Assembly: GCA_958348245.1 (NCBI GenBank)
Contig: CATVYJ010000003.1
Span: 175,544 to 239,543, forward strand
Direction of reading: 5' to 3'
Source: an uncultured Veillonellaceae bacterium
GTDB lineage: Bacteria > Bacillota > Negativicutes > Veillonellales > Dialisteraceae
Length of the DNA stretch: 64,000 bases
Shown here: in pieces, positions 9,247 through 17,769 of the stretch
Numbering within the stretch: the first letter of the stretch is position 1
Layout: each line of letters starts with the position of its first letter
Made by a program: the position numbers and the translations under genes
The notes under the pieces: generated by a model
Database searches by the model: none
What the model was told of the DNA's origin: nothing
The model's input: only the letters and a program-made list of their open reading frames with translations

Positions 9247-10061
9247 TCACACTGCACCCGTCTCTTCCGACGCGGTTTCTTCGGCCTCTGGACAAATATT
9301 GTTATTTTCTTCCGTCTCTTCAAACTGCGCGGGCAGGACAATACGCGCCGCTTTTCCACTTGTCTGAATGCGCCGAACGGGCGCGTCAAGAAGGACCGCC
9401 GCTGCTTTTTCCGCCGCTTCCGGCATAAGCCTGTCCGTCCGGCAGCACGCGCCGCCGTCTTCCATAACCGCAGTGAGGGACTGCATGGAAGGAGGCTCCA
9501 TCCGATACTGCCCGTCCGCCTGCAATACCCTGGCAATGCCGCAGAGATGATCCAGCGTTTCTTTCATCCCGGATGCATCTTCTCCCTGATGCAGGGCATC
9601 GAGCAGGATATGCGCGCGGTCCAGGCCGCGTACCGCGTCGGTTTCTTCCACCGCGTTTTCCATCAGGATGGCCAGCAGCATGCGCCGTGCCGAACCGTTC
9701 TGCCGCAGAGCCGTGTCGGCGGCCTCTTCTCATCGTTCCGCAAGCGGCTTCCAGTCCGGAAACAGGCGTCGCAACCATTCCCTCCGCACGAACGGCACAT
9801 TCACGGGGCAGTCCCCCGGCGGAATCATAGCCAGTCCTTTTCGCCCATGGAGCACGCCCCGCCGCCGCAGAAATGAGAGCATCTGCCGGAGGAACGCGCC
9901 GCAAAGCCGCACAAACCAATCCGGATGAAACGGATAGATCGCCAGCATATCCGCCCGATACGCTTTGCCTCCCGCGGTCGCCGGCAGAATGGCGGGATGT
10001 GTTCATACCACCGCTGACACCTGTTCACCTCCCAGTCCCGCAGTTCCGGGCGGAGGCGCAT
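9247..10061 (-). pseudogene. Decayed gene of unknown function (frameshift plus nonsense codon)
   Basis: Coding-like sequence runs through two frames of the minus strand. It opens in one frame (MRLRPELRDWEVNRCQRWYE from 10061) and continues, after a one-base shift near 9995, in another frame (HPAILPATAGGKAYRADM, then a long run ending WKPLAER). That frame meets an in-frame TGA at 9730-9732 and then continues open (EEAADTALRQNGSARRMLLA) to the TAA-type end at 9247. There is no ribosome site at 10061, and a stop lies 8 codons upstream in that frame, so the 5' end may also be lost. The residue pattern (many Trp, Arg and Leu) resembles a phage or transposon-borne protein, but I cannot name it. The alternative is that the two open parts are unrelated spurious frames. 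Confidence 0.5.
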
Positions 10062-10141
10062 GATGGCCTGCCAATCCGTCTGTACCGGCTATGTCTCCAG
10101 CCCTCTTTTTTATGTTTGCAATTGAAATTCACTGCGCGAGC

Positions 10142-10184
10142 GCACGCAAAAAGCGGCGGGTTGTGCCTGCCGCTTTTTGCGTGC
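10142..10184. terminator. Bidirectional terminator after folC
   Basis: A perfect 16-bp inverted repeat (10142-10157 and 10169-10184) has a GC core next to the 11-base loop and A5/T5 tracts in its outer half, so it reads as a terminator on either strand. It lies 6 bases beyond the folC stop. Confidence 0.8.
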
Positions 10185-10190
10185 GCTGTG

Positions 10191-11567
10191 TTATTCGTTT
10201 GTTTTCTCTGCGTCGGAGGATGCGTCCGCGTCTGCTTTGGCGGCCGCATCCGCTTCTTCTTTCAGCTCGATTTCTTTTTTCTCCATCCATGTGAGCGCTT
10301 CGCCAAGGATATAGAGAGAGCCGCATACGAGGACCATGTCGCCGTCTTTCGCCTCGGCGACGGCGTCGGCCAGGGCCTGTGCGACGGAAGGTTCTTCTTT
10401 CGTTTCGCAGGTGAACATGTCCTTCAGCTCTGCCGTTTTCCGCGCGCGCGGCGTGGGCGCTTCCGTGAGGAAGACTTTGTCGTTTTTCCGCACGAGGAGG
10501 GAAATGACCGTGTCCGTTTCCTTGTCCTTGAGGGAGGCGAAGACGATGAGCCGCCGCTTATCCGGGTACTGTTCGGCCAGCGATTCCGAAAGGGCTTCCG
10601 CTCCGGCGGGATTGTGCGCGCCGTCGAAGACGACAGGGATGCCCCGCACGTCGTGGATTTCGAAGCGGCCCATCCACCGGGTGCGGGCGAGCCCTTCCCG
10701 GAGGTCGTTTTCGTTGATGCGGTCGTCCTGCTTCATCACGAGGGTGAGCGCCATGGCGGCCACGGCGGCGTTTACCGCCTGATGCGGCCCCACGAAGGGC
10801 ACGAAGAGAAGGCCTTTCTCGAGTTCTTTCGGCATATCCTTGCGCTTCACCACGACGATCTGCCCGTGCTGCCAGCGGCTGCGGCTGTCGATCTCAAAAT
10901 CGCGGCCGTAGAAATAGAGGCGAGATTTCTTTTCGTGGGCTTCTTTCTTGATGGTCTTGAGCGCGCCCTGCTGCGCGGCGGTCACGACGGGCACGCCTTT
11001 TTTGATGATGCCCGCTTTCTGGTGCGCGATTTTTTCCAGGGTATCGCCGAGGTAGGCCATGTGGTCCATGGCGACGTTTGTGATGACGGACACCACGGGC
11101 TCTACCACGTTCGTCGAGTCGAGAAGGCCGCCGAGCCCCACTTCCACCACGGCGTAGTCCACGTGCTGTTCGCGGAAATACCAGAATGCCATGGCCGTCA
11201 GGAGTTCAAACTCCGTAGGCGCTTCCGCGCCGTCTGCAACGGCCGCTTCCGCCGCTTCCCGCACGGCATCGGCCGCCCGGGCGAAGTCGTCCCGGGAGAT
11301 GTCGCGACCGCCGCAGTAGATGCGCTCGGTGTAGTCGATGAGGTGCGGGGAGATGTAGCGTCCCACTTTCAACATGGCGTTTTCCAGCACGCTGGTGATC
11401 ATGGCGACCACGCTCCCTTTGCCGTTCGTACCGGTCACGTGGATGACGCGGCAGGCCTTTTCAGGATGGTCGAGGCGGTCCAGCAGGGCGTTGATGCGCT
11501 CCATGCCCGGCTTGATGCCGAAGGACGCCGCCGATTCCAGATAGGCGATGGATTCTTCGTAAGTCAT
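10191..11567 (-). CDS. folC: Bifunctional folylpolyglutamate synthase / dihydrofolate synthase
   Basis: FolC adds L-glutamate to dihydropteroate and to folates in the cytosol. The 458-residue product has the ATP-binding loop HVTGTNGKGSV (about 41-51), GRYISPHL, and VFDGAHNPAGAEAL in the C-terminal Mur-ligase-like domain. I chose the ATG at 11567, which follows GAGGAG at 4 bases, over the ATG 18 bases upstream, which has no site. The C-terminus carries an acidic, Ala-rich tail of about 35 residues (EADAAAKADADASSDAEK) that is not part of the enzyme fold. It is downstream of valS with a 59-base gap, a common Firmicute pairing, and probably shares the T-box transcript. Confidence 0.95.
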   Translation of the reverse strand: MTYEESIAYLESAASFGIKPGMERINALLDRLDHPEKACRVIHVTGTNGKGSVVAMITSVLENAMLKVGRYISPHLIDYTERIYCGGRDISRDDFARAADAVREAAEAAVADGAEAPTEFELLTAMAFWYFREQHVDYAVVEVGLGGLLDSTNVVEPVVSVITNVAMDHMAYLGDTLEKIAHQKAGIIKKGVPVVTAAQQGALKTIKKEAHEKKSRLYFYGRDFEIDSRSRWQHGQIVVVKRKDMPKELEKGLLFVPFVGPHQAVNAAVAAMALTLVMKQDDRINENDLREGLARTRWMGRFEIHDVRGIPVVFDGAHNPAGAEALSESLAEQYPDKRRLIVFASLKDKETDTVISLLVRKNDKVFLTEAPTPRARKTAELKDMFTCETKEEPSVAQALADAVAEAKDGDMVLVCGSLYILGEALTWMEKKEIELKEEADAAAKADADASSDAEKTNE

Positions 11568-11626
11568 TTTGCTCCTCTTTCCCATACGGAAAGAAGGGGC
11601 TTCCGCTCCTTCTCTCCTTTTTTGTA

Positions 11627-14278
11627 TTACAGTTTCGCCAGGAAATCCAGACGTTCTTCCAGCGAGGCGAGTTTTTCTTCCAGTGTGGCGAGCTTGGCTT
11701 TTTCCTTATCCACCACGGCCGCAGGCGCTTTTGCCAGGAAGCCTTCGTTGGCGAGTTTCGCCTTCGTGCGGGCAATGTCTTTCTCCGCCGCTTCTTTGTC
11801 TTTCACAATACGGGCTTTTTCTTTGTCCGCGTCGATGAGGCCTTTCAGTTCAAGGTAGACTTCCATGCCGGTCACGACGGTGGTGAGCGCATTGTCCGGC
11901 TTGGCCGCGTCTTTCGGCAGCAGTTCCAGCGCGTCCACATGGGCGAGTTTTTCAAAGTACGCGCGGTGCGTGTCGATGGAGGCGCGCAGGTCGTCCCGGT
12001 CGACGGCGATCTGTACGGCGCAGCCCTTGTTCGGCTGGACGTGCGCTTCGGCGCGCATGTTGCGGATGGCCTTGATGGCGTCCATGATGCGCTCCATCTG
12101 TTCTTCCTCTTCGGGGAAGCGCAGGTCTGCGTCCGCCGTAGGCCATTTCGCCCGGGCGAGGCATTCGCCCTCGTGCGGGAGGTGCTGCCAGATGTGCTCG
12201 GTGATGAAGGGCATGAACGGATGGAGAAGCGCCAGCATGCGCGTGAGGGTGTACACCAGCACATACTGGGTCACGCGGCGGTCGTCGTTGTGTTCGCCAT
12301 AGAGCCGCGCCTTCGCCGTCTCGATGTACCAGTCGCAGAAGCAGTTCCAGGCGAAATTGTAAATGCTGTCCGCCGCTTCGCCCAGCTCGAATTTGTCCAG
12401 ATTGGCCGAGACGTATTCTTCCGTCCGGGCGAGCCGCTCCAGAATCCAGCGGTCCGCGAGGGTGTACTGCTCTTTCTTCGGCACGAAATTTTCATCGTAG
12501 TCGTCGAGATTCATGATGGTAAATTTCGCGGCGTTCCAGATCTTATTCGCGAAGTTGCGGTTGCCTTCCACCCGTTCATAGTAGAAGCGCATGTCGTTGC
12601 CCGGGGTGTTGCCCGTGACGAGGGTAAAGCGCAGCGCGTCCGCGCCGTACTGTTTGATGACTTCGAGGGGATCAATGCCGTTGCCGAGGGACTTGGACAT
12701 CTTGCGGCCCTGCGAGTCGCGCACGAGGCCGTGGATGAAGACGTACTGGAAGGGCACTTCGTGCATGAATTCCATGGCCATGAACATCATGCGGGCCACC
12801 CAGAAGAAGATGATGTCGTAGCCCGTGACGAGGACGCTCGTGGGGTACCATTTCTTCAGGAGATCCGTCTTGTCTGGCCAGCCCATGGTGGAGAAGGGCC
12901 ACAGCGCGGAGGAGAACCACGTGTCCAGCACGTCCGGGTCCTGATGGATGTGATGGCTGCCGCAGTGCGGGCACGCGTCGATGTCCGTGCGGGATACGAT
13001 GGTCTCGCCGCAGTCGTCGCAGTACCACACGGGGATGCGGTGACCCCACCAGAGCTGACGGCTGATGCACCAGTCGTGGATATTTTCCAGCCACTGGATG
13101 TACGTATTGGCAAAGCGGTCGGGAACGAATTTCGTCTTGCCTTCTTTCACCGCCTGCATGGCCGGGCCGGCGAGGGGCTTCATCTTCACGAACCACTGCT
13201 TCGTGGTCATCGGTTCCACCGTGGTATGGCAGCGCGAACAGTGCCCCACGGCGTGCTTCGTCTCTTCGATCTTCACGAGGAGGCCCATCTGGTCCAGATC
13301 TTCGATGATGGCCTTCCGCGCATCTTCCCGGGTCATGCCGTTGTATTTGCCGGCTTTTTCATTGAGCGTGCCGTCCAGATTCATGATCATGATGGACTCG
13401 AGGTCGTGCCGCTGCCCCACTTCAAAGTCGTTCGGGTCGTGCGCGGGGGTGATCTTCACGCAGCCCGTGCCGTACTTGGGATCGACGTATTCGTCGGCGA
13501 TGACCGGGATTTCCCGGTTCATGAGGGGCAGGAGGAGCTTCTTGCCGATGAGGCCTTTGAAGCGCTCGTCTTCCGGATTCACCGCCACCGCCGTATCGCC
13601 GGGGATGGTCTCCGGACGGGTCGTAGCGATCTCTACATAGCCGTCTTCGCCCACGATGGGGTAATTCACATAGTACAGATGGCCCACTTCGTCTTCGTGC
13701 TCCACTTCGATATCGGAGAGCGCCGTCTGGCACCGCGGGCACCAGTTCGTGATGCGGCTGCCCTGATAGATCAGGCCTTTTTCATAGAGCGAGCAGAACA
13801 CTTCCCGCACGGCGCGGGCGCACACCGGGTCCATGGTGAAGCGCTCCCGGCTCCAGTCGCAGGACGAGCCGAGCTTGCGGATCTGACGGCCGATGGTGTT
13901 GCCGTATTTTTCCTTCCACTGCCAGACGCGCTCGAGGAATTTTTCCCGGCCCAGATCGTACTTCGTGAGCCCTTCCTCGGCGATCTGCTTCTCCACCTTC
14001 ACCTGCGTGGCGATGCCCGCGTGATCCTTGCCGGGCAGCCAGAGCACATTGTATCCCTGCATGCGCTTGTAGCGGATGAGGATATCCTGCAGGGTGCCGT
14101 CGAGGGCGTGCCCCATGTGGAGCTGCCCCGTCACGTTCGGCGGCGGCAGGACAATGCTGAATCCCTCCTCATCGTCTTTCGGTTCATCGTGGAAAACGCC
14201 GTGGCTTTCCCAGAAATCGTACCATTTCTCCTCGATCTGCGAAGGATCGTAACTGTCCAGATTTTCGTACTTGTTCAT
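11627..14278 (-). CDS. valS: Valine-tRNA ligase
   Basis: This class I synthetase charges tRNA-Val. The 883-residue protein has the HIGH-type motif HMGHA near residue 54, a CP1 editing domain with GTGCVKITPAHDPND, the zinc-type CPRCQ and CPHCGSHH pairs, and the KMSKSLGN loop near 525. The C-terminal coiled-coil arm, a hallmark of ValRS, ends the protein. AAGGAGTGG precedes the ATG. Expression is controlled by the T-box leader just upstream. Confidence 0.97.
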   Translation of the reverse strand: MNKYENLDSYDPSQIEEKWYDFWESHGVFHDEPKDDEEGFSIVLPPPNVTGQLHMGHALDGTLQDILIRYKRMQGYNVLWLPGKDHAGIATQVKVEKQIAEEGLTKYDLGREKFLERVWQWKEKYGNTIGRQIRKLGSSCDWSRERFTMDPVCARAVREVFCSLYEKGLIYQGSRITNWCPRCQTALSDIEVEHEDEVGHLYYVNYPIVGEDGYVEIATTRPETIPGDTAVAVNPEDERFKGLIGKKLLLPLMNREIPVIADEYVDPKYGTGCVKITPAHDPNDFEVGQRHDLESIMIMNLDGTLNEKAGKYNGMTREDARKAIIEDLDQMGLLVKIEETKHAVGHCSRCHTTVEPMTTKQWFVKMKPLAGPAMQAVKEGKTKFVPDRFANTYIQWLENIHDWCISRQLWWGHRIPVWYCDDCGETIVSRTDIDACPHCGSHHIHQDPDVLDTWFSSALWPFSTMGWPDKTDLLKKWYPTSVLVTGYDIIFFWVARMMFMAMEFMHEVPFQYVFIHGLVRDSQGRKMSKSLGNGIDPLEVIKQYGADALRFTLVTGNTPGNDMRFYYERVEGNRNFANKIWNAAKFTIMNLDDYDENFVPKKEQYTLADRWILERLARTEEYVSANLDKFELGEAADSIYNFAWNCFCDWYIETAKARLYGEHNDDRRVTQYVLVYTLTRMLALLHPFMPFITEHIWQHLPHEGECLARAKWPTADADLRFPEEEEQMERIMDAIKAIRNMRAEAHVQPNKGCAVQIAVDRDDLRASIDTHRAYFEKLAHVDALELLPKDAAKPDNALTTVVTGMEVYLELKGLIDADKEKARIVKDKEAAEKDIARTKAKLANEGFLAKAPAAVVDKEKAKLATLEEKLASLEERLDFLAKL

Positions 14279-14301
14279 ACTCCCACTCCTTCATGCGCCG
14301 C

Positions 14302-14535
14302 GCGGACGGGCCATAAAAAAAGCCTTTCATCCCATAGGACGAAAGACACTTCCGCGGTACCACCTACATAGCTGACACTGTCAGCCTCTCTATGCGGATA
14401 ACGCCCGCCTGCGGGACAGCTCTCACTGCCGGCTCCGGGGTGACCTGCCGCTCTCCGTCCGCCGCCCTCTCAGCCATGAGGCGGCTCTCTGCGGGACATC
14501 CCCGCGGCTTCTTCCCATCTGCGCTGTTCATATAT
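14302..14535 (-). promoter_or_regulatory. T-box riboswitch leader of valS
   Basis: The minus-strand leader contains the conserved T-box core AGGTGGTACCGCGG (14352-14365), which pairs in the antiterminator and binds the acceptor end of uncharged tRNA. Downstream, GTCTTTCGTCC and GGATGAAAGGC (14313-14347 with the T7 run) form the competing terminator. Upstream stems occupy the rest of the 230-base leader. A GTC at 14442-14444 lies in a purine-rich loop and is a candidate valine specifier; I did not fold the RNA, so that codon is tentative. By family rule, uncharged tRNA-Val lets transcription read into valS. Confidence 0.92.
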
Positions 14536-14540
14536 GGTGT

Positions 14541-14569
14541 ATCATACCAGTCCGCCGCCAAATTTGCAA
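14541..14569 (-). promoter_or_regulatory. Promoter of the valS T-box transcript
   Basis: On the minus strand TTGCAA (14569-14564) and TATGAT (14546-14541) are separated by exactly 17 bp. This places the RNA start near 14534, a suitable 5' end for the T-box leader. Confidence 0.8.
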
Positions 14570-15022
14570 GGAAATCCCGCGCCCGCCTGTCCCGCGCGCT
14601 TCTGAAACACTTCCGGCTCCGCGCTTCCCTCCCCTCTCTTCGTTCCTTTCCGAAAAAATTCTGTCCGCTCCCACGGAAAAGAAAACGGAGCAGCTCCTCT
14701 CCCGGCGTTCTCCATGAAAAGAGCGCGCTCCATAAAAGAAGCGCGCCATCCGTAAATCTATTTTCACGCGATAAGAAATCCTTCCTCCGCGTTACAGAAG
14801 GAAGGGCTTGCCCCGGGAGGATACGCATTACCGCCGGGGAAACCGGACGCATGAGCTGCCACGGTTTCGCCGCCGCTCCCCTACCTCAGCGGGGTTTGAA
14901 CCGTTGGCGGACGGAAAGCCGGCAAAAAGGACGAGCCGCAGCCCGTCCTTTTTCTGTTTCACTTAAAGGCTCCGGCAGGTTCTTCCTCATCCATATGACA
15001 TACCGGAAAGACTGTGCGGGAA
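14570..15022. other. Gene-free interval between the valS promoter and the M20 peptidase
   Basis: No frame in this roughly 450-base stretch has a credible start site or protein-like composition. The only element I can support is the peptidase terminator at 14924-14953. Confidence 0.6.
14924..14953 (-). terminator. Terminator after the M20 peptidase gene
   Basis: AAAAAGGACG and CGTCCTTTTT form a stem with a T-run on the minus strand, 70 bases past the stop at 15023. It is symmetrical and could work both ways. Confidence 0.75.
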
Positions 15023-16144
15023 TCAGCGGCCCGCGGCAAGCTTCACGATCTCCACGGCCTGGGCGGCGCATTTCATGAGGTCGTCGATGACCTGATACTC
15101 CGCGCTGGTATGGCATTTGAAATTGCCTGTGCCGAGCCCTACGGCCTGGATGCCGTGTTCGTTGAAGTGGTTCGCGTCCATGCCGCCGCCTCCCTTTTTG
15201 AAGAAGGGCTCCACGCCGGCCCGGCGGCACGCTTCTGCCGCGAGGATGCAGGGGCGGTCGCTTTCTTCCAGATGGAAGGCATGATACAGGGTGTCGATGG
15301 ACACTTCGACGGGCGTGTCGTATTTCTGCGAAATCATATCCGCCGCGGCGCGGATCTTGTCGGAGATTTCCTCATATTCCTCCGCGATGCGGCTGCGCTG
15401 TTCGCCGGTGATGGTCACCAGGTCGCACACCACGTTGGTGGCGCTTCCCGCCTGCAGCATGGAGAAATTCGCCGTGGACGCGGGCGACAGGCGGCTGTCG
15501 GGCAGGTGCATGATGAGGTCGGCTGCTACCTTCACCGCGTTCAGTCCCTTTTCCGGCTCGTTTCCCGCGTGGGCGGTGCGGCCGTGCACTTTGATGATGA
15601 CTTTCCCCTTGCTGGGCGCTTCCACGACGATGGTACCCGCCTTGCCGGAGGCGTCGAGCACGAAGGCGGACTTCGACTGGAACTGGTTGAAATCGTACTG
15701 CTTCGACCCTTCCACCCCGCTTTCCTCGCACACGGAGAGGGCCACTTCGATGGTGCCGTGGGGAATCTGTTCTTCCTGGACGGTGCGGAGCATGGCGAGG
15801 ATGGCGCACACGCCGCCGATATCGTCGCCGGCGAGGATGGTCTCTCCGTCGGAGCGGATGACGCCTTCCTTTTCATCCACGATGGGATGGATATGGCCGT
15901 TATTCGCCACGCGGTCCATGTGTGCGGAGAAGAGCACAGGTTCGAGGGCGGGGTCGCCGGGCAGCACCGCATAGAGGTTGCCCGTGTCGCCGCCGAGGAC
16001 GGCTCCCGCGCCGTCTTCCGTAACGGTGAGGCCGAGATCGGTCAGTTTCTTTTTGAGCACGTCTGCGATGGCCCGTTCCTTCCGGGAATAGACTTCGATT
16101 CCTACCAGTTCTTTAAATTCTTCAATGATGCGCTGCTGATCCAT
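15023..16144 (-). CDS. M20-family metallopeptidase (PepT-like)
   Basis: The 373-residue protein is a cytosolic zinc peptidase or amidohydrolase of the M20 family, close in layout to tripeptide aminopeptidase PepT and the PepT-like proteins of Firmicutes. Visible metal-site segments are FSAHMDRVANN (about 71-81), ILAGDDIGGV (about 102-111), the catalytic pair in SVCEESGVEG (about 138-147) and VLDASG (about 164). A dimerisation lid with VHGRTAHAGN follows. It is monocistronic, with its own terminator. The exact substrate is not readable from sequence. Confidence 0.88.
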   Translation of the reverse strand: MDQQRIIEEFKELVGIEVYSRKERAIADVLKKKLTDLGLTVTEDGAGAVLGGDTGNLYAVLPGDPALEPVLFSAHMDRVANNGHIHPIVDEKEGVIRSDGETILAGDDIGGVCAILAMLRTVQEEQIPHGTIEVALSVCEESGVEGSKQYDFNQFQSKSAFVLDASGKAGTIVVEAPSKGKVIIKVHGRTAHAGNEPEKGLNAVKVAADLIMHLPDSRLSPASTANFSMLQAGSATNVVCDLVTITGEQRSRIAEEYEEISDKIRAAADMISQKYDTPVEVSIDTLYHAFHLEESDRPCILAAEACRRAGVEPFFKKGGGGMDANHFNEHGIQAVGLGTGNFKCHTSAEYQVIDDLMKCAAQAVEIVKLAAGR

Positions 16145-16241
16145 GATGCATCTCCTTCGTATGTGAATGCGGGCCGCATGCGGTCCTGAATAAACGCTGC
16201 TTTACTTATAGTATCACAGGCGGATGGCAAGGGCTACTAAC

Positions 16242-16270
16242 GAAAAGGCCGTGCCTGGAAGGCACAAAAG
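16242..16270 (-). terminator. Possible terminator after the reductase gene
   Basis: GTGCC and GGCAC form a short stem inside a larger imperfect AAAAGGC/GCCTTTT pairing, about 50 bases beyond the stop at 16318. The T-run is short, so support is moderate. Confidence 0.4.
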
Positions 16271-16317
16271 GCACTCCGTTCTTTCCATATATAAGCCGGT
16301 CCTCGGGACAAAGGGCC

Positions 16318-17634
16318 TCAGAGGGAGAACCGCTCTTCGTGAAAACGCGCCGCAGGCACACCGAGCGCGCCGAGGATGCGGTGCACAGTCCGGCGGAGCG
16401 GCTCCGGCCCGCAGTAATAGAAAGCCGCGTCTTCCGCCGCGATGCCGCATCGCGCAAGCTGACGCTTCACGATCTCCTCGGAGAGACGGCCCGTCTCGCA
16501 GCCACCGGCCTGCTCCCGGGAGAGCACGGGGCAGATGGTGAGCCCCGGAAGCGCCGTTTCGAGCCGTTTCCATTCTTCGCTCCGGATGAGCTCGGACCGG
16601 CCCCGCACGCACCACAGGAGAAGCCATTTCCCCTGCCCGCCGCGGAAGTATTCGTCGTGAAGGATTCCCATCATGGGCGTGATGCCCACGCCGCCGGCGA
16701 TGAGGACGGACGGGCGCGCCGGATACAGCGCGGGGCTTAACCGGCCGTACGGCCCGTCGATGTGCACGGCGCTCCCCCGGCGGATTTCATGGGCGTGGTC
16801 CGTCCAGTCCCCGAGCGCCTTGATGGTGATGGAAAGCGTCTCCCGGGGCGAGGAGGAAATCGTAAAGGGGTGCGCTTCGTCGGTGACCGCGGGATCGTCA
16901 AACCGGAAATAGGCAAACTGCCCGGGAAGATACTGGAAAATCCGGTCGGAGGCCGGTTCGAGCACGAGGGTCGTCATGGTGTCGTTTTCTCGAATGACGT
17001 CCGCCACGGTATAGACATAGCTCTTCCGGAGCCACGTGTGCCACGCCCAGCAGGCGATGGACGCAAGGAACAGGGCTGTAGTGAGCGCCGCAAAAGGCCC
17101 GTTGTCCCAGAACTGCTTCATGCGGACCGCCGCGTGGAGATAGAGCAGCACCACCGCGAGGGCGGTCAGATTGTGCAGCAGGAGCTGCGCATGATAGCGC
17201 GTGAGCTGACAGCGGTAGAGCGACTTCCGCAGCCGCGCCGCCCAGGCCCACCGCCCTGTCGCGAGGTCGGACAGGAAAAAGACGGCCAGCGCGGTGAGCA
17301 CGGTGAAAAGGACGAGCGCCGCTTCCCCGTAGCGGAGGCGCGGCGTGAAGAAGCCCCGGTGAATGTAGAAAGCATGAACGAACGAAAGCAGCACCGCAGC
17401 AAAAGCCGCCATGCCGTGCAGACGGAGCAGCCGGTCCTGTCCGAAAGCACGGTCCAGCGCGGGAATGCGCGCGGTGAGGATGAGCTGCGCGCAGAGCATG
17501 GTGTAGGCCGCCGTGCCGATCATCAGCCCGCCGAGGCGCACCGAGGACAGGCCTGCCGTGGACGGATGAAGCAGCAGCGCCGCCATCATCAGCGCCGGAT
17601 ACAGCACATACAGAAACATCCAGAAACTGCGCAA
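16318..17634 (-). CDS. Membrane flavin reductase (ferric reductase-like, ferredoxin reductase fold)
   Basis: The 438-residue protein has an N-terminal ferric-reductase-like membrane domain of about six segments (residues 1-195), with His residues such as RLHGMAAF, SFVHAFYIHRG and RYHAQLLLHN that could bind heme. It continues with a flavin domain (FAYFRFDDP, HPFTISSSP at about 235-265) and an NAD(P)-binding domain (VLIAGGVGITPMMGIL at about 310-325). Such enzymes pass electrons from NAD(P)H across the membrane, for example to ferric iron. The first codon is TTG with GGGGG upstream; an ATG five codons in is the alternative. It stands alone, divergent from nothing obvious, and the substrate is unknown. 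Confidence 0.85.
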   Translation of the reverse strand: MRSFWMFLYVLYPALMMAALLLHPSTAGLSSVRLGGLMIGTAAYTMLCAQLILTARIPALDRAFGQDRLLRLHGMAAFAAVLLSFVHAFYIHRGFFTPRLRYGEAALVLFTVLTALAVFFLSDLATGRWAWAARLRKSLYRCQLTRYHAQLLLHNLTALAVVLLYLHAAVRMKQFWDNGPFAALTTALFLASIACWAWHTWLRKSYVYTVADVIRENDTMTTLVLEPASDRIFQYLPGQFAYFRFDDPAVTDEAHPFTISSSPRETLSITIKALGDWTDHAHEIRRGSAVHIDGPYGRLSPALYPARPSVLIAGGVGITPMMGILHDEYFRGGQGKWLLLWCVRGRSELIRSEEWKRLETALPGLTICPVLSREQAGGCETGRLSEEIVKRQLARCGIAAEDAAFYYCGPEPLRRTVHRILGALGVPAARFHEERFSL

Positions 17635-17728
17635 GATAACGCCCCCTTTACCGAATCATTCCTTTTCATTCTATTATGCGCCGCTGCGCCCGCTCTTACA
17701 AGAGAGCCTCCTACCGGCCTGCGCATGG

Positions 17729-17758
17729 AAAAACAGCGTCCTCCGAAGAAGACGCTGT
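17729..17758 (-). terminator. Terminator of the tetrapyrrole operon
   Basis: ACAGCGTC and GACGCTGT form an 8-bp stem followed by TTTTT on the minus strand, 12 bases beyond the hemL stop. It marks the 3' end of the six-gene hem cluster. Confidence 0.8.
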
Positions 17759-17769
17759 ACGGTATGAAG

